DNA of 64,000 nucleotides from Allobosea sp. UNC402CLCol (GTDB lineage: Bacteria > Pseudomonadota > Alphaproteobacteria > Rhizobiales > Beijerinckiaceae), in NCBI RefSeq assembly GCF_000745475.1, contig NZ_JQJJ01000008.1, positions 310,001-374,000 on the forward strand, written 5' to 3'. Shown here one piece after another: positions 45,669 to 54,772 of this stretch (its first letter is position 1; every line of letters begins with the position of its first letter). Position numbers and translations under genes: made by a program. The notes below the pieces were generated by a model, which saw only the letters and a program-made list of their open reading frames with translations, was not told the origin of the DNA and searched no databases.

Positions 45669-45740
45669 AGCATCCACGTCTTGAACGCAACGCTCGACCA
45701 GCGGGGACGTGGATGGTCGGGACAAGCCCGACCATGACGG
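45669..45740. repeat. Nested hairpin repeat between convergent genes
   Basis: CATCCACGTC (45671-45680) pairs with GACGTGGATG (45706-45715), and ATGGTCGGG (45713-45721) with CCCGACCAT (45727-45735). The inner ACAAG-loop element is the same type as those at 30205 and 51694. It is a probable bidirectional terminator for the lipoprotein and M3 peptidase genes. Confidence 0.65.
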
Positions 45741-45750
45741 AATGCGGCGG

Positions 45751-47838
45751 TTACGCCGCCAGTCCCCGCTTCTGCAGCAGCGCATCCGGCGTCGGCAGCC
45801 GGCCGCGGAAGAGCGTGTAGGCTTCCGCCGCATCGCGCGTATCGCCGGCCGAATAGATGTAGCGCTTCAGCTTCTCCGCGACGGCAGGCGCGAACACGTC
45901 GCCGGTCTCGGTGAAGGCGTTGAAGGCGTCGGCATCCATCACCTCGGACCAGAGATAGCTGTAATAGCCGGCCGAATAGCCGTCGCCCGAGAAGACATGG
46001 GTGAAATGCGGCGTGCGGTGCCGCATGGTGATCTCGGCCGGCATGCCGATCCTGGCAAGTTCCTCCGCCTCGAAAGCCAGCGGATCGACCTCGGCCGGGG
46101 CCTCCAGCGAATGGAAGGCGAGATCGACGAGCGCCGAAGAGGTGTACTCCACGGTGGAGAACCCTTGATTGAAGGTCTGGGCCTTCTCGATCTTCTCGAT
46201 CAGCGCCTCCGGGATCGGCTCGCCCGTCTCGGCATGGAGGCAATAGTTCCGCATCACCTCGCGCGTCAGGAACCAGTGCTCGTAGAGCTGCGAGGGCAGC
46301 TCCACGAAATCGCGCGCCACCGAGGTGCCGGCAAGCGAGCCATAGGTCACGTCCGAGAGCAGCCCATGCAGCGCATGGCCGAACTCATGGAAGAGCGTAC
46401 GGGCGTCGTCGAGCGAGAGCAGCGCCGGCTTGCCCTCAGCCGGCTTCGCGAAATTGCAGACATTGACGATGATCGGCCGGGTTTCGCCATCGAGCTTGCG
46501 CTGGCCGCGGAAGGCGCTCATCCAGGCGCCGGAGCGCTTCGAGGCACGCGCGAAATAATCGCCGACGAACAGGCCGATATGGCGCCCGCTCGCCGTCTCC
46601 GTCACCTCGAAGATGCGGACATCCGGGTGATAGCCCACAAGCTCCGGCCGCTCGCTGAAGGACAGCCCGAACAGCTTGCCGGCGACGTCGAACGCCGCCT
46701 GCCGGACGCGGTCGAGCTGGAGATATGGCTTCAGCACGGCCTCATCGAGCGCGTAGGTCTTCTGCCGGACCTTCTCGGCATAGTGGCGCCAGTCCCAGGG
46801 GCGGATCGGGCCGTTCTCGCCTTCGCTTTGAGCCAATGCCGCGAGTTCGGCCGCCTCGCGGGCCGCGCGTGCCTTGGCCGGCTTCCAGACCAGTTCGAGC
46901 AGGTCGCGCACATGTTCCGGCGTCTTCGCCATGGCATCGTCGAGCTTGAAATGCGCGAAGGTCGGATAGCCCAAGAGCTTCGCCTTCTCGGCCCTGAGCT
47001 TCACCATCTCGGCGACGATCGCGCGGTTATCGCTCTCGCCGCCGTTCTCGCCGCGCTTGCTCCAGGCGATGAAGGCTTCCTCGCGCAGATCACGCCGGGT
47101 CGAAAAGGTCAGGAACGGCTCGATGATCGAGCGCGACAGCGTCACCGCATGCTGGCCTGGCTTGCCCCGGTCGGCGGCCGCGCGCGCCATCGCCGCCTTC
47201 ACGAACTCCGGCAACCCGGCGAGCCCGGCCTCGTCCTCGATGAACAGCGCATAGGAGGATTCGTCCTTCAGCACGTTCTGGCTGAACTGCGTGCCGAGCG
47301 CTGCCAGCCGCTCGTTGATCGCGGCGAGGCGCTTCTTGTCCTCGGGGTTCAGCTTGGCGCCCGAGCGGATGAAGCCCTTGTAGGTCCGCTCCAGCAGCCG
47401 CGCCTGTTCCGCATCCAGACCAAGCGCCGAGGCCTTCGCATTGACCGCATCGACGCGGGCGAAGAGCCCCTCATCCATCATGATCGCGGACCAATGCCGC
47501 GAGGCGATCGGCGACATCTCGCGCTCGATCGCCTGGAGCGCCTCGTTCGTGTCGGCGCCGGTCAGGTTGTAGAACACGCCGCCGACGCGGGAGAGCGCGC
47601 GCCCTGCCCGCTCCAGCGCCTCGATCGTGTTCTCGAAGTCGGGCGCTGCCGGATCGGCCACGATCGCCGCGATTTCGTCCTTGTGCTTGGCGAGTGCCGC
47701 ATCGAAGGCCGGCCGGATATGCTCCGGCTTGATCGCGGCGAAAGGCGGCAGGCGGAACGGCGTCTCCCAGCGCGTGGCGAAGGGGTTCTCCGCCGGCAAC
47801 GGCAAGGCTTCGGGATAGGCGGTTTCGGCAGAGGTCAT
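45751..47838 (-). CDS. M3-family oligopeptidase (Dcp/OpdA-like)
   Basis: A 695-residue zinc peptidase of normal family length. The catalytic motif is HEFGH (HExxH) in LFHEFGHALHGLLS, with the third ligand expected in the downstream Glu-rich helix (FVELPSQLYEHW). It degrades short peptides in the cytoplasm; Dcp removes C-terminal dipeptides and OpdA cleaves oligopeptides, and I cannot tell them apart here. Start ATG 47838. It is the last gene of a minus-strand run that begins at the PdxY gene. Confidence 0.9.
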   Translation of the reverse strand: MTSAETAYPEALPLPAENPFATRWETPFRLPPFAAIKPEHIRPAFDAALAKHKDEIAAIVADPAAPDFENTIEALERAGRALSRVGGVFYNLTGADTNEALQAIEREMSPIASRHWSAIMMDEGLFARVDAVNAKASALGLDAEQARLLERTYKGFIRSGAKLNPEDKKRLAAINERLAALGTQFSQNVLKDESSYALFIEDEAGLAGLPEFVKAAMARAAADRGKPGQHAVTLSRSIIEPFLTFSTRRDLREEAFIAWSKRGENGGESDNRAIVAEMVKLRAEKAKLLGYPTFAHFKLDDAMAKTPEHVRDLLELVWKPAKARAAREAAELAALAQSEGENGPIRPWDWRHYAEKVRQKTYALDEAVLKPYLQLDRVRQAAFDVAGKLFGLSFSERPELVGYHPDVRIFEVTETASGRHIGLFVGDYFARASKRSGAWMSAFRGQRKLDGETRPIIVNVCNFAKPAEGKPALLSLDDARTLFHEFGHALHGLLSDVTYGSLAGTSVARDFVELPSQLYEHWFLTREVMRNYCLHAETGEPIPEALIEKIEKAQTFNQGFSTVEYTSSALVDLAFHSLEAPAEVDPLAFEAEELARIGMPAEITMRHRTPHFTHVFSGDGYSAGYYSYLWSEVMDADAFNAFTETGDVFAPAVAEKLKRYIYSAGDTRDAAEAYTLFRGRLPTPDALLQKRGLAA

Positions 47839-47866
47839 CGGAACACTTTCGTGAGACAGGCGCGGG

Positions 47867-48589
47867 TCAGTCGCCGTCGAAGATATGTGCGAGATAGCGG
47901 CGCATGAAGGGCGGCATGTCGTGCTTTTCGGTTTCGGCGAGATCGCGCACGACGACGATGTCGGAGAGCTCTTCCTCTTCGAGGTGCTTCATCCGCCCCA
48001 GCATCAGCGTCCGCGCCTCATCGGCCGGAAGATCGATGCTGACCTCGCGCATGAAGGCGATGCGCCCCTGCTCGATCACCGCGGTCCAACCGGCGCCGAC
48101 GCTCAGCTCTTCAACCCGCAACCCGGTCTCCTCGCCGAGCTCGCGCGTGACGCTGCCGGCGAGATCGAGCGTCCCGTCCGGGCGGGCATCCTCGCGATCG
48201 GGCGTGCCGGCGGCGAAATAGACCTTGCCGGCATTGGCGGTGTGCTCCCCCATCCTGCCGCAGAGAAAGGCGCCGTCATTGGCCCTGAGCGCCGCCATGG
48301 CGAAACCGTTGCGGATGGCGGGGCCTGGATGGCCGGCATCGCGCCAGGCCATGAAGGCCGCATAATCGGTCTCGAAATAGCTGGCCTCGAACACGCCATC
48401 GCGGATCGCGGCACGATTCTGCAGCATGACGCGCCCGTTGAACATCGCCGGCTTGCCGGCGCTGACCCTGGCCCAGTGCGCAGCGATGGTCTCGGCATTC
48501 TCGCGGGCATAGATCCAATCGTAGGGCTCGATCCGGGCATCGACCCGTTCGAGCCGGACGATCGTGCCGTTCTCGATGCCGTCGCTCAC
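47867..48589 (-). CDS. Nudix hydrolase
   Basis: A 240-residue Nudix protein. The core box is RELGEETGL, matching RExxEExGx. The Glu expected eight residues before its Arg is replaced by Leu, so the box is slightly degenerate. The N-terminal ~110 residues form a separate beta-rich domain. The substrate, presumably a nucleoside diphosphate derivative, is unknown. Its ATG overlaps the PhzF stop codon by four bases (ATGA), indicating translational coupling. Confidence 0.85.
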   Translation of the reverse strand: MSDGIENGTIVRLERVDARIEPYDWIYARENAETIAAHWARVSAGKPAMFNGRVMLQNRAAIRDGVFEASYFETDYAAFMAWRDAGHPGPAIRNGFAMAALRANDGAFLCGRMGEHTANAGKVYFAAGTPDREDARPDGTLDLAGSVTRELGEETGLRVEELSVGAGWTAVIEQGRIAFMREVSIDLPADEARTLMLGRMKHLEEEELSDIVVVRDLAETEKHDMPPFMRRYLAHIFDGD

Positions 48590-49479
48590 AACAGCACGCC
48601 CTCGCTGACCACGATGGCCGAACCTCCTATGCGGGCCGAGACCAATGCGCCCTCACGCACGCTCAATTCCAGCGTGATCTGCGACGGCCGGCCCATCTCG
48701 TAGCCCTGCTCGATGACGAGGCGGTGGTCGCCATCCTCCGGCTTGTCATAGGCCATGACCGCGCCGGCGAAGGCCGCGACCGCGCCGCCCGTCGCCGGGT
48801 CCTCCTCGATGCCGGCGCCCGGCCAAAACATCCGCGCGTGAAAATCGTGACCGGGCTCGGCGGTCTCGCGGGTGTAGAGGAAGGCCCCGCCATGGCCGAA
48901 GGCCGCGGACCAATGCCCGCGTTCGAGCCGCGCACGGCCGATCGCCTCGCCGCTCGCCACCGGAACGCAATGAAACGGCACGCCTCCGCTGAAAAGCGTC
49001 GGCACATGCGCCCCGAAGCCGATATCGCCGGCCTGGAGCCCTAGTGCCGCCGCGATTGCAGCAGGCGCCCCGGTCTCGCCCGCACGCTCAGGCAAGCGTG
49101 GTAGGGTGAAGGTCGCGTGCCCCGCATGGCTGCCCTTGACCTCGACGGCGCAGGAGACCGGCCCGACCTTCTCCTCCAGCACCAGGATATCGGCGGGCCG
49201 CCCCTCGGCATCGTCGCTAAGCGCAAGCCAGACCGCCGTGCCGACTGTCGGATGCCCCGCGAAAGGCAATTCGCCACCCGGTGTGAAGATGCGGACGGAG
49301 GCGCGATGCTCCGGCTTTTCCGGCGGGGCGACGAAGACCGTCTCGGACAGGTTGAACTCCCTGGCGATGGCCTGCATCGCCTCGGTATCCAGCCCCTCCG
49401 ACTGGAGCACCACCGCCAGCGGATTGCCGGCATGGCGGCGCGTGGTGAAGACGTCGAGCGTGACGAAGCGGCGTTTCAT
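48586..49479 (-). CDS. PhzF-family isomerase/epimerase-like protein
   Basis: A 297-residue two-domain protein of the PhzF fold. It shows the family blocks FTTRRHAGNPLAVV, REFNLSETVFV, FTPGGELPFAGHPTVG and EEDPATGGA, the last with the usual catalytic Glu region. PhzF acts in phenazine synthesis, but most homologues, as here with no phenazine genes nearby, have unknown substrates. It is followed by the Nudix gene with a 4-base overlap and preceded 16 bases away by the EEP gene. Confidence 0.88.
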   Translation of the reverse strand: MKRRFVTLDVFTTRRHAGNPLAVVLQSEGLDTEAMQAIAREFNLSETVFVAPPEKPEHRASVRIFTPGGELPFAGHPTVGTAVWLALSDDAEGRPADILVLEEKVGPVSCAVEVKGSHAGHATFTLPRLPERAGETGAPAAIAAALGLQAGDIGFGAHVPTLFSGGVPFHCVPVASGEAIGRARLERGHWSAAFGHGGAFLYTRETAEPGHDFHARMFWPGAGIEEDPATGGAVAAFAGAVMAYDKPEDGDHRLVIEQGYEMGRPSQITLELSVREGALVSARIGGSAIVVSEGVLL

Positions 49480-49495
49480 CTGAGCATCCTTGGGA

Positions 49496-50611
49496 TCACC
49501 CCTGGGGTATTTCGAGATCGATGGTGAGCGGGCAATGGTCGGAGGCCTTCGGGCGGTCCCAGCCGACGCGCGGATAGCGGTCGGCGCAGGTCGCCAGCCG
49601 CGCCATGGAACGATCGGGCGCGCGCGGATCGAGCGGCACGCGATAAGGCAGGCCGCGCCGGATCATCTGCATCGCAGGGCTCGCATTGGCCGCCGCCAGC
49701 GCCGGCGAGAGCAGGATGCGATCGAGCGGCATATGGCTGTCGACCAGCCTGTCCTGGCTTTCCGACCAGTAGCGCCGGAAATGCGTCCAGCGCTCATGCG
49801 CCGGCAGCGTCTCCATCGGATCAACAGCGAAATCGTCGAGCAGCGGCTCGATGCCGCTGTCGCCCTCGTCGACAGCCTCGGCCAGCGGCCCGAGGCCGTA
49901 ACGGTAGCCGTTGAGATCGCCGAGCACGATCCAGTTCGTCTCGCGCCAGCCGCCGCCGAAGCGCTGCTGGATCAGCCACTTCACCGCCCGCGCCTCGGCA
50001 CGGCGCACCGGAAGCGTCATCTGACGCCCGTCCTCGCGGCCATTGTTCATCGACTTGAGATGGCAGCCGAACAGGCTGAGCCGCCGCCCGTTGAAGCTGA
50101 GCTCCACCTCCAGGCAGTCGCGCGCGAAGACCTTGGCCTGCGGGCCTATGCCGAGCATGGCGAGCTCGCGGTCATGGACGCCCGCCTCGGCAAAGGTCAG
50201 GTCCTTATGCGAGCGCACCGTGACCTGGCCCTGCCCGAACAGATCGCGCCGCGCGGCGAAGCCGATGTCGATACCACGCCGGTCATTGCCGTCGATCAGC
50301 GTGAAATGGCCGTAGCGGTGATCGGCGATGCGGTGGACGTAATTGGCGAAGAAGGCCTGCAGGCTCGCCAGCGAGTCGACCTCCTGCAGCATCCAGAGAT
50401 CGGCCTGCGCTTCGGCGATGGCGAGCGCCGTCATCTGGCGCTTGTCGTCCTCCAGCGCGACCGCCAGCGAGCGTTCCACGGCGTCACGCTCATCAGCGCG
50501 CGGGAAATGGAACAGCGACATCGCGGCGGCCGTTTCGGTGCGGCCGCCCGGCTCGAAGCGATGGCGCGTCAGCAGGTTCTCGACATTGAAGGTGCCGACG
50601 CGCAGCTTCAT
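49496..50611 (-). CDS. Endonuclease/exonuclease/phosphatase-family protein
   Basis: A 371-residue EEP-fold hydrolase. The first motif is TFNVENLL at the N-terminus; the LQEVDS segment carries the catalytic Glu, GDLNGYRYG the Asp-Asn pair, and SDHCPLTID the C-terminal Asp-His pair. The family includes nucleases and phosphatases, and the substrate is not deducible. The start ATG 50611 gives MKLRVGTFNV. It sits in a minus-strand run: PdxY, EEP, PhzF, Nudix, M3 peptidase. Confidence 0.86.
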   Translation of the reverse strand: MKLRVGTFNVENLLTRHRFEPGGRTETAAAMSLFHFPRADERDAVERSLAVALEDDKRQMTALAIAEAQADLWMLQEVDSLASLQAFFANYVHRIADHRYGHFTLIDGNDRRGIDIGFAARRDLFGQGQVTVRSHKDLTFAEAGVHDRELAMLGIGPQAKVFARDCLEVELSFNGRRLSLFGCHLKSMNNGREDGRQMTLPVRRAEARAVKWLIQQRFGGGWRETNWIVLGDLNGYRYGLGPLAEAVDEGDSGIEPLLDDFAVDPMETLPAHERWTHFRRYWSESQDRLVDSHMPLDRILLSPALAAANASPAMQMIRRGLPYRVPLDPRAPDRSMARLATCADRYPRVGWDRPKASDHCPLTIDLEIPQG

Positions 50612-50621
50612 CGCGATGTGC

Positions 50622-51470
50622 TCAGATCGCTTCCGGCGCGAAGACCCGCGAGGGCGTGACGAACTCGTCCTGCGCCGCCACGGTGAGGATCTCGCGGGAG
50701 CCTGCCTCTTTCGTCCGCTTCAGCAGCCCGTAGATCGAGGAGGCCGCCTTGCTCAGCGCCGACGCCGCCGACTGGTCGCGCAGATAATGGGTGAAGAACA
50801 GCGCTGCGATGGCATCGCCCGCGCCGTTGATGTTGACGTCGAGCTTCGGCGTGCGGACACGCCAGCTCCCCTTGGCGTCGGCCGCCATCATGTCGATCGA
50901 ATCCGCGGGCGTCTCCTCGGTGACGAGCGATGTCACCATCACCACCTTCGGCCCGGCATCGCGCAACGCCTCGGCGGCGCGATGGGCATCGGCGACGGTC
51001 TTGACCTCGATATCGGTCAGCAATTCCAGCTCGAACTGGTTGGGCGTGACGATGTCGGCGGCCGGCACGGCCTGCTCGCGCATGAACTCCGGAATGCCGG
51101 GCCGCACGAAGACGCCGCGGCCGACATCGCCGATCACCGGATCGCAGCAATAGAGCGCCTTGGGATTGGCCGCCTTCACCCGTTCCACCGCCGAGAGGAT
51201 CGCATGGCCGATATCGGCCGAGCCCATATAGCCGGAGATCACGCCGTCGCAGCTCGCCAGCACGCCGCGCTCGGCAATGCCCTCCATCACCTCGTCGATC
51301 ATGCCGCCATCGAAGACCCGGCCCTTCCAGCTCCCATAGCCGGTGTGATTCGAGAACTGCACCGTGTGGATCGGCCAGACATCGACGCCGAGGCGCTGCA
51401 TCGGAAAGGTCGCGGAGGCATTGCCCACATGGCCGTAGGCGACATGGGACTGGATCGAGAGAATATTCAT
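50622..51470 (-). CDS. pdxY: Pyridoxal kinase
   Basis: A 282-residue ribokinase-fold kinase. The N-terminal MNILSIQSHVAYGHVGNAS and the later GYMGS and NINGAGDAIAALFF (anion hole and catalytic Asp) are PdxY marks. It phosphorylates pyridoxal in the B6 salvage pathway. I start at ATG 51470, because the upstream GTG would add five residues without a ribosome site. It is the first gene of the minus-strand run, with no clear promoter read here. Confidence 0.92.
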   Translation of the reverse strand: MNILSIQSHVAYGHVGNASATFPMQRLGVDVWPIHTVQFSNHTGYGSWKGRVFDGGMIDEVMEGIAERGVLASCDGVISGYMGSADIGHAILSAVERVKAANPKALYCCDPVIGDVGRGVFVRPGIPEFMREQAVPAADIVTPNQFELELLTDIEVKTVADAHRAAEALRDAGPKVVMVTSLVTEETPADSIDMMAADAKGSWRVRTPKLDVNINGAGDAIAALFFTHYLRDQSAASALSKAASSIYGLLKRTKEAGSREILTVAAQDEFVTPSRVFAPEAI

Positions 51471-51548
51471 GGTCCGAAGCGGCACCCCGTTCGCGATGAG
51501 CCCGCGAACCTAACCGCTCCCGCGCGAGGCGCAAATCGAAAGCGGTGA

Positions 51549-51680
51549 TGGAGAGGATCAGCCTGGTGCGCGGGTGAACGCGACTGCATCGTGCAGAACG
51601 GAACCCGCCATCGCTGGCGCAACCCGCTGCCGGAGCCCTGCCTCATGGCCTTCATCTCGGTGGGCGGAAAGCGCGGCTAG
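51549..51680 (+). pseudogene. C-terminal remnant of a cupin-domain protein
   Basis: A short open frame bounded by a TGA at 51546 reads GERDCIVQNGTRHRW, then RNPLPEP, then MAFISVGGKRG, ending at TAG 51678. This is the C-terminal strand pattern of a cupin barrel (the NGTRHRW His-containing motif) without the rest of the gene. No start codon or N-terminal half can be found, so it is probably a decayed gene. Confidence 0.45.
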
Positions 51681-51693
51681 AGCACCGCCCCGC

Positions 51694-51725
51694 GCCGTCA
51701 TTCCAGGCTTGTCCGGAATGACGGC
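51694..51725. repeat. Perfect 11-bp hairpin repeat (GCCGTCATTCC...GGAATGACGGC)
   Basis: Two perfect 11-base arms flank AGGCTTGTCC, a REP-like element. It lies downstream of the substrate-binding protein gene and near the cupin remnant, and may stop transcription. Confidence 0.7.
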
Positions 51726-51751
51726 ACAGGTCCATGCAAAACCGGGGGGCG

Positions 51752-52783
51752 CTACGCCCCCGAAGCCGCCTTCTTGGCGAAGCTGTCGATGAAGGTCTTC
51801 GACAGGTCGACATTGGAGTTGGTCAGCTCCGGGTCGAGCAGCTTCAGCGAATCGTACATGCTCTTCATGGCGTCCGGCGTGGCGATGCCGGTGCGCGAAT
51901 AGCTCTCCTGCGAATTCTTGACCGCGCGGACATAGAGCGGCCGGTCGCCAAGGAGATATTCCTGCGGCACGAGATCGGCGACCTCCTCCGGCTTGGCCGT
52001 CTCGAGCCATTTCAGCGCCTTCATGAAGGCATTGACCAGCTTCTGCGTCGTGACCGGGTTCTTCTCGGCGAAATCGTTCTTGAGATAGAGCACCGCCGCC
52101 GGGTTCGAGCCGCCGAACAGCGCCTTGGTCCCGGCTTCGGTGCGCGTATCGATCAGCACGACGATGTCGCCATCGGCCTCGAGCTTCGAGGTGACGGGAT
52201 CGAGATGCGAGATCACGTCGACCTGCTTCTGCTTGATCGCGGCCACGGCGCTGGCGCCCGCGCCGATGCCGATCATGGCGGCGTCGTCGGCCTTCAGGCC
52301 CGCCTTGACCATGGCATATTGCGCAGTCAGCGAGGTCGAGGAGCCCGGCGCGGTGACGCCGATCTTCAGCCCCTTGAAATCGGCCGCGGACTTGACCTTG
52401 TCGGCGAGATCCTTGCGCACGGCGATGGTGATGGCGGGGAAGCGGCCGAGCTCGATGACGGCGCGGATGTCCTGCCCCTTCGCCTGCATGCGGATGGTGT
52501 GCTCATAGGCGCCCGTCACGACATCGACCGAGCCACCGACGAGGGCCTGCAGCGACTTCGCGCCGCCGCCGAAATCGTTGATCTCGACCTCGAGCCCCTG
52601 CTCCTTGAAGTAGCCCTTCTTCTCCGCGACCGTCAGCGGAAGATAGTAGAGCAGCGGCTTGCCACCGACGCCGAGCGTGAGCTTCGGCTTCTCGGCCGCC
52701 TGCGCGAAGGCGGCATGAGGGGCGATGCCGACGGCGGTGGAAGCGGCGAGCGCGGCCAGCGCGTCGCGGCGGGTCAGTTTCAT
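51752..52783 (-). CDS. ABC transporter substrate-binding protein (NMT1/SsuA-like)
   Basis: A 343-residue periplasmic protein. A twin-arginine type leader (MKLTRRDALAALAAS...) ends near residue 27, and the mature protein is a NMT1/SsuA-like two-lobe receptor (LPLTVAEKKGYFKEQGLEVE). Family ligands are taurine, sulfonates, nitrate or thiamine precursors; the ligand here is open. Start ATG 52783 follows GGAGG. The cognate permease and ATPase lie just upstream on the same strand. Confidence 0.87.
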   Translation of the reverse strand: MKLTRRDALAALAASTAVGIAPHAAFAQAAEKPKLTLGVGGKPLLYYLPLTVAEKKGYFKEQGLEVEINDFGGGAKSLQALVGGSVDVVTGAYEHTIRMQAKGQDIRAVIELGRFPAITIAVRKDLADKVKSAADFKGLKIGVTAPGSSTSLTAQYAMVKAGLKADDAAMIGIGAGASAVAAIKQKQVDVISHLDPVTSKLEADGDIVVLIDTRTEAGTKALFGGSNPAAVLYLKNDFAEKNPVTTQKLVNAFMKALKWLETAKPEEVADLVPQEYLLGDRPLYVRAVKNSQESYSRTGIATPDAMKSMYDSLKLLDPELTNSNVDLSKTFIDSFAKKAASGA

Positions 52784-52868
52784 GGCGTAACCTCCGGTTG
52801 GGAAAGGCGCTTCTGGCAGGCGCTTGGGCATGACGATAGGCGAGATGAGCCCGGGGCGGCAACTCGCC

Positions 52869-53660
52869 TTACGTTGTGGTCGTCGTGCTCTGCGTCGGGC
52901 GCCAGACCAGGAGCCGCCGCTCGACCAGCGTCACCAGCGCGTCGATCGCGATGACGAAGATGGCGAGGATCAGCATGCCGGCGAAGACGCCGGTGACGTC
53001 GAAGACGCTCTCCGCCTCGTGGATCTTGTAGCCGAGCCCAGCCGAGGAGCCGAGGTACTCGCCGACCACCGCGCCGACCAGCGCGAAGCCGACCGAGGTG
53101 TGCAAGCTGGAGAACATCCAGGTCAGCGCCGAAGGCCAGTAGACATGCTTGAAGAGCTGGCGCTCGTTCATGCCCAGCATCCGCGCATTGGCGAGGATCG
53201 TCGGCGAGACCTCACGCACGCCCTGATAGACGTTGAAGAACACGATGAAGAAGACGAGCGTGAAGCCGAGCGCCACCTTCGACCAGATGCCGAGCCCGAA
53301 CCAGAGCGCGAAGATCGGCGCCAGCACCACGCGGGGCAGCGCATTCGCCGCCTTGATATAGGGGTCGAACACTGCCGAGAGCAGCTCGTTTCGCGCGAAA
53401 GCGAAGCCGAACAGGATGCCGGCGGCGGAGCCGATGACGAAGGCCAGCACCGTCTCGGTCAGGGTGATGCCGAGATGCCAGTAGATGCTGGGGCCGGTGA
53501 GCTCCTTGACGGTGCGGGCGAGCACCGCCCATGGCGTCGAGAAGAAGAACTGGCTCGTCTTGATGTCGCCGAACAGGCTCGTGGTGGTCATCACATGCCA
53601 GACGGCCAGGAAGACGACCATCACCAGGATCTGCAGCGAGAGGAGCTTCATCCGCTTCAT
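52869..53660 (-). CDS. ABC transporter permease (SsuC/TauC-like)
   Basis: A 263-residue inner-membrane permease with six spans and the EAA-like cytoplasmic loop (NARMLGMNERQLFKHVYWPSA shows the consensus position). It would form the channel for the substrate delivered by the binding protein. A C-terminal Thr run (QSTTTTT) is unusual but lies after the last span. Its ATG overlaps the ATPase stop codon by four bases, implying coupled translation. Confidence 0.88.
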   Translation of the reverse strand: MKRMKLLSLQILVMVVFLAVWHVMTTTSLFGDIKTSQFFFSTPWAVLARTVKELTGPSIYWHLGITLTETVLAFVIGSAAGILFGFAFARNELLSAVFDPYIKAANALPRVVLAPIFALWFGLGIWSKVALGFTLVFFIVFFNVYQGVREVSPTILANARMLGMNERQLFKHVYWPSALTWMFSSLHTSVGFALVGAVVGEYLGSSAGLGYKIHEAESVFDVTGVFAGMLILAIFVIAIDALVTLVERRLLVWRPTQSTTTTT

Positions 53661-54538
53661 GATGCGTCTCCTCCGACGAGCTCGCGCCCCTCGCCCATCG
53701 CATAGGCCTTCTGCACCTCGATCCGCAGCGACGACCAGATATCGCGATGGATCTCGTGGAAGGCCTTCTCCAGCCTGATATCCGCGATGTCGCGCGGCCG
53801 CGGCAGGTCGACCTTGTAGTCGGCGACGATCCCCGCCGCCGGCCCGGCCGACATCACCACGACGCGGTCGGAAAGCGCGATCGCCTCCTCCAGATCATGC
53901 GTCACGAACATCAGCGCCTTGCGGTCGCGCGACCAGAGGTCGAGCAGCAGATTGCCCATGATCTGCCGCGTCTGCGCATCGAGCGGCCCGAAGGGCTCGT
54001 CCATCAGCAGGATCTCGGGGTTGCGGATCAGCATCTGCGCGAGGCTGACGCGCTTGCGCTGCCCGCCGGAGAGCATGTGCGGATAGCGGTCGACGAAGGT
54101 GCGAAGCCCGACGCGCGCCAGCCATTCGCGGGCGCGGCTGTCCGCCTCGCGGTCGGCAATGCCCATCGGTTCCAGCGCGACCTTGACGTTCTCCAGCGCC
54201 GTCTTCCACGGCATCAGCGCGTCCTGCTGGAAGAGATAGCCGGCGCGGCGGTTGAGCCCGGCCAAGGGCTTGCCGAAGATCTCGACCTTGCCGGCCGAGG
54301 GCGCGAGCAGGCCGGCCGCCGCATTGAGCAAGGTCGACTTGCCGCAGCCGGTCGGGCCGACGATGGAGACGAACTCGCCGGGCGCAACCTTGAGGTCGAT
54401 GCCCTTCACCGCCTGGTAGCGGCCGCCATTCGCAAGATGGAAGGTGATGTCGACCTGTCCGAGCGCGACGGCCGGACCATTCGACGAAACCGGCTCTGCT
54501 CCCGCCGCAACGGCAGGCGGGCGATCCTGCAACTCCAT
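53657..54538 (-). CDS. ABC transporter ATPase (SsuB/TauB-like)
   Basis: A 293-residue ABC protein: Walker A GPTGCGKST, Q-loop LFQQDALMP, signature LSGGQRKRVSLAQ and Walker B ILLMDEPFGPLD. A ~35-residue N-terminal extension precedes the ATPase domain. It energises the importer with the permease and the binding protein, in the order ATPase, permease, binding protein. I start at ATG 54538; ATG 54583 would add 15 residues. Confidence 0.9.
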   Translation of the reverse strand: MELQDRPPAVAAGAEPVSSNGPAVALGQVDITFHLANGGRYQAVKGIDLKVAPGEFVSIVGPTGCGKSTLLNAAAGLLAPSAGKVEIFGKPLAGLNRRAGYLFQQDALMPWKTALENVKVALEPMGIADREADSRAREWLARVGLRTFVDRYPHMLSGGQRKRVSLAQMLIRNPEILLMDEPFGPLDAQTRQIMGNLLLDLWSRDRKALMFVTHDLEEAIALSDRVVVMSAGPAAGIVADYKVDLPRPRDIADIRLEKAFHEIHRDIWSSLRIEVQKAYAMGEGRELVGGDAS

Positions 54539-54772
54539 GAAATCCGTTTCCCCGTCGGCCGGCCTGTCGCGCGGCCCATCCATTCTTCAGCGTTGTCGGA
54601 ATTAATAGGCGATCGTCCGGGGAAGGCAACGTGGCCGGGGCGCGATCCGGTGGCAGGCGCCCGTCCAATGGGGCTGGACGCTGCCCCTGCGGCCGCCCGT
54701 CGCTTGCATCGTTCGATCGACACGGTCATATGCCAGCGCTGCCCTCGATTGACCGGAGCCGAAGCGAACGCC

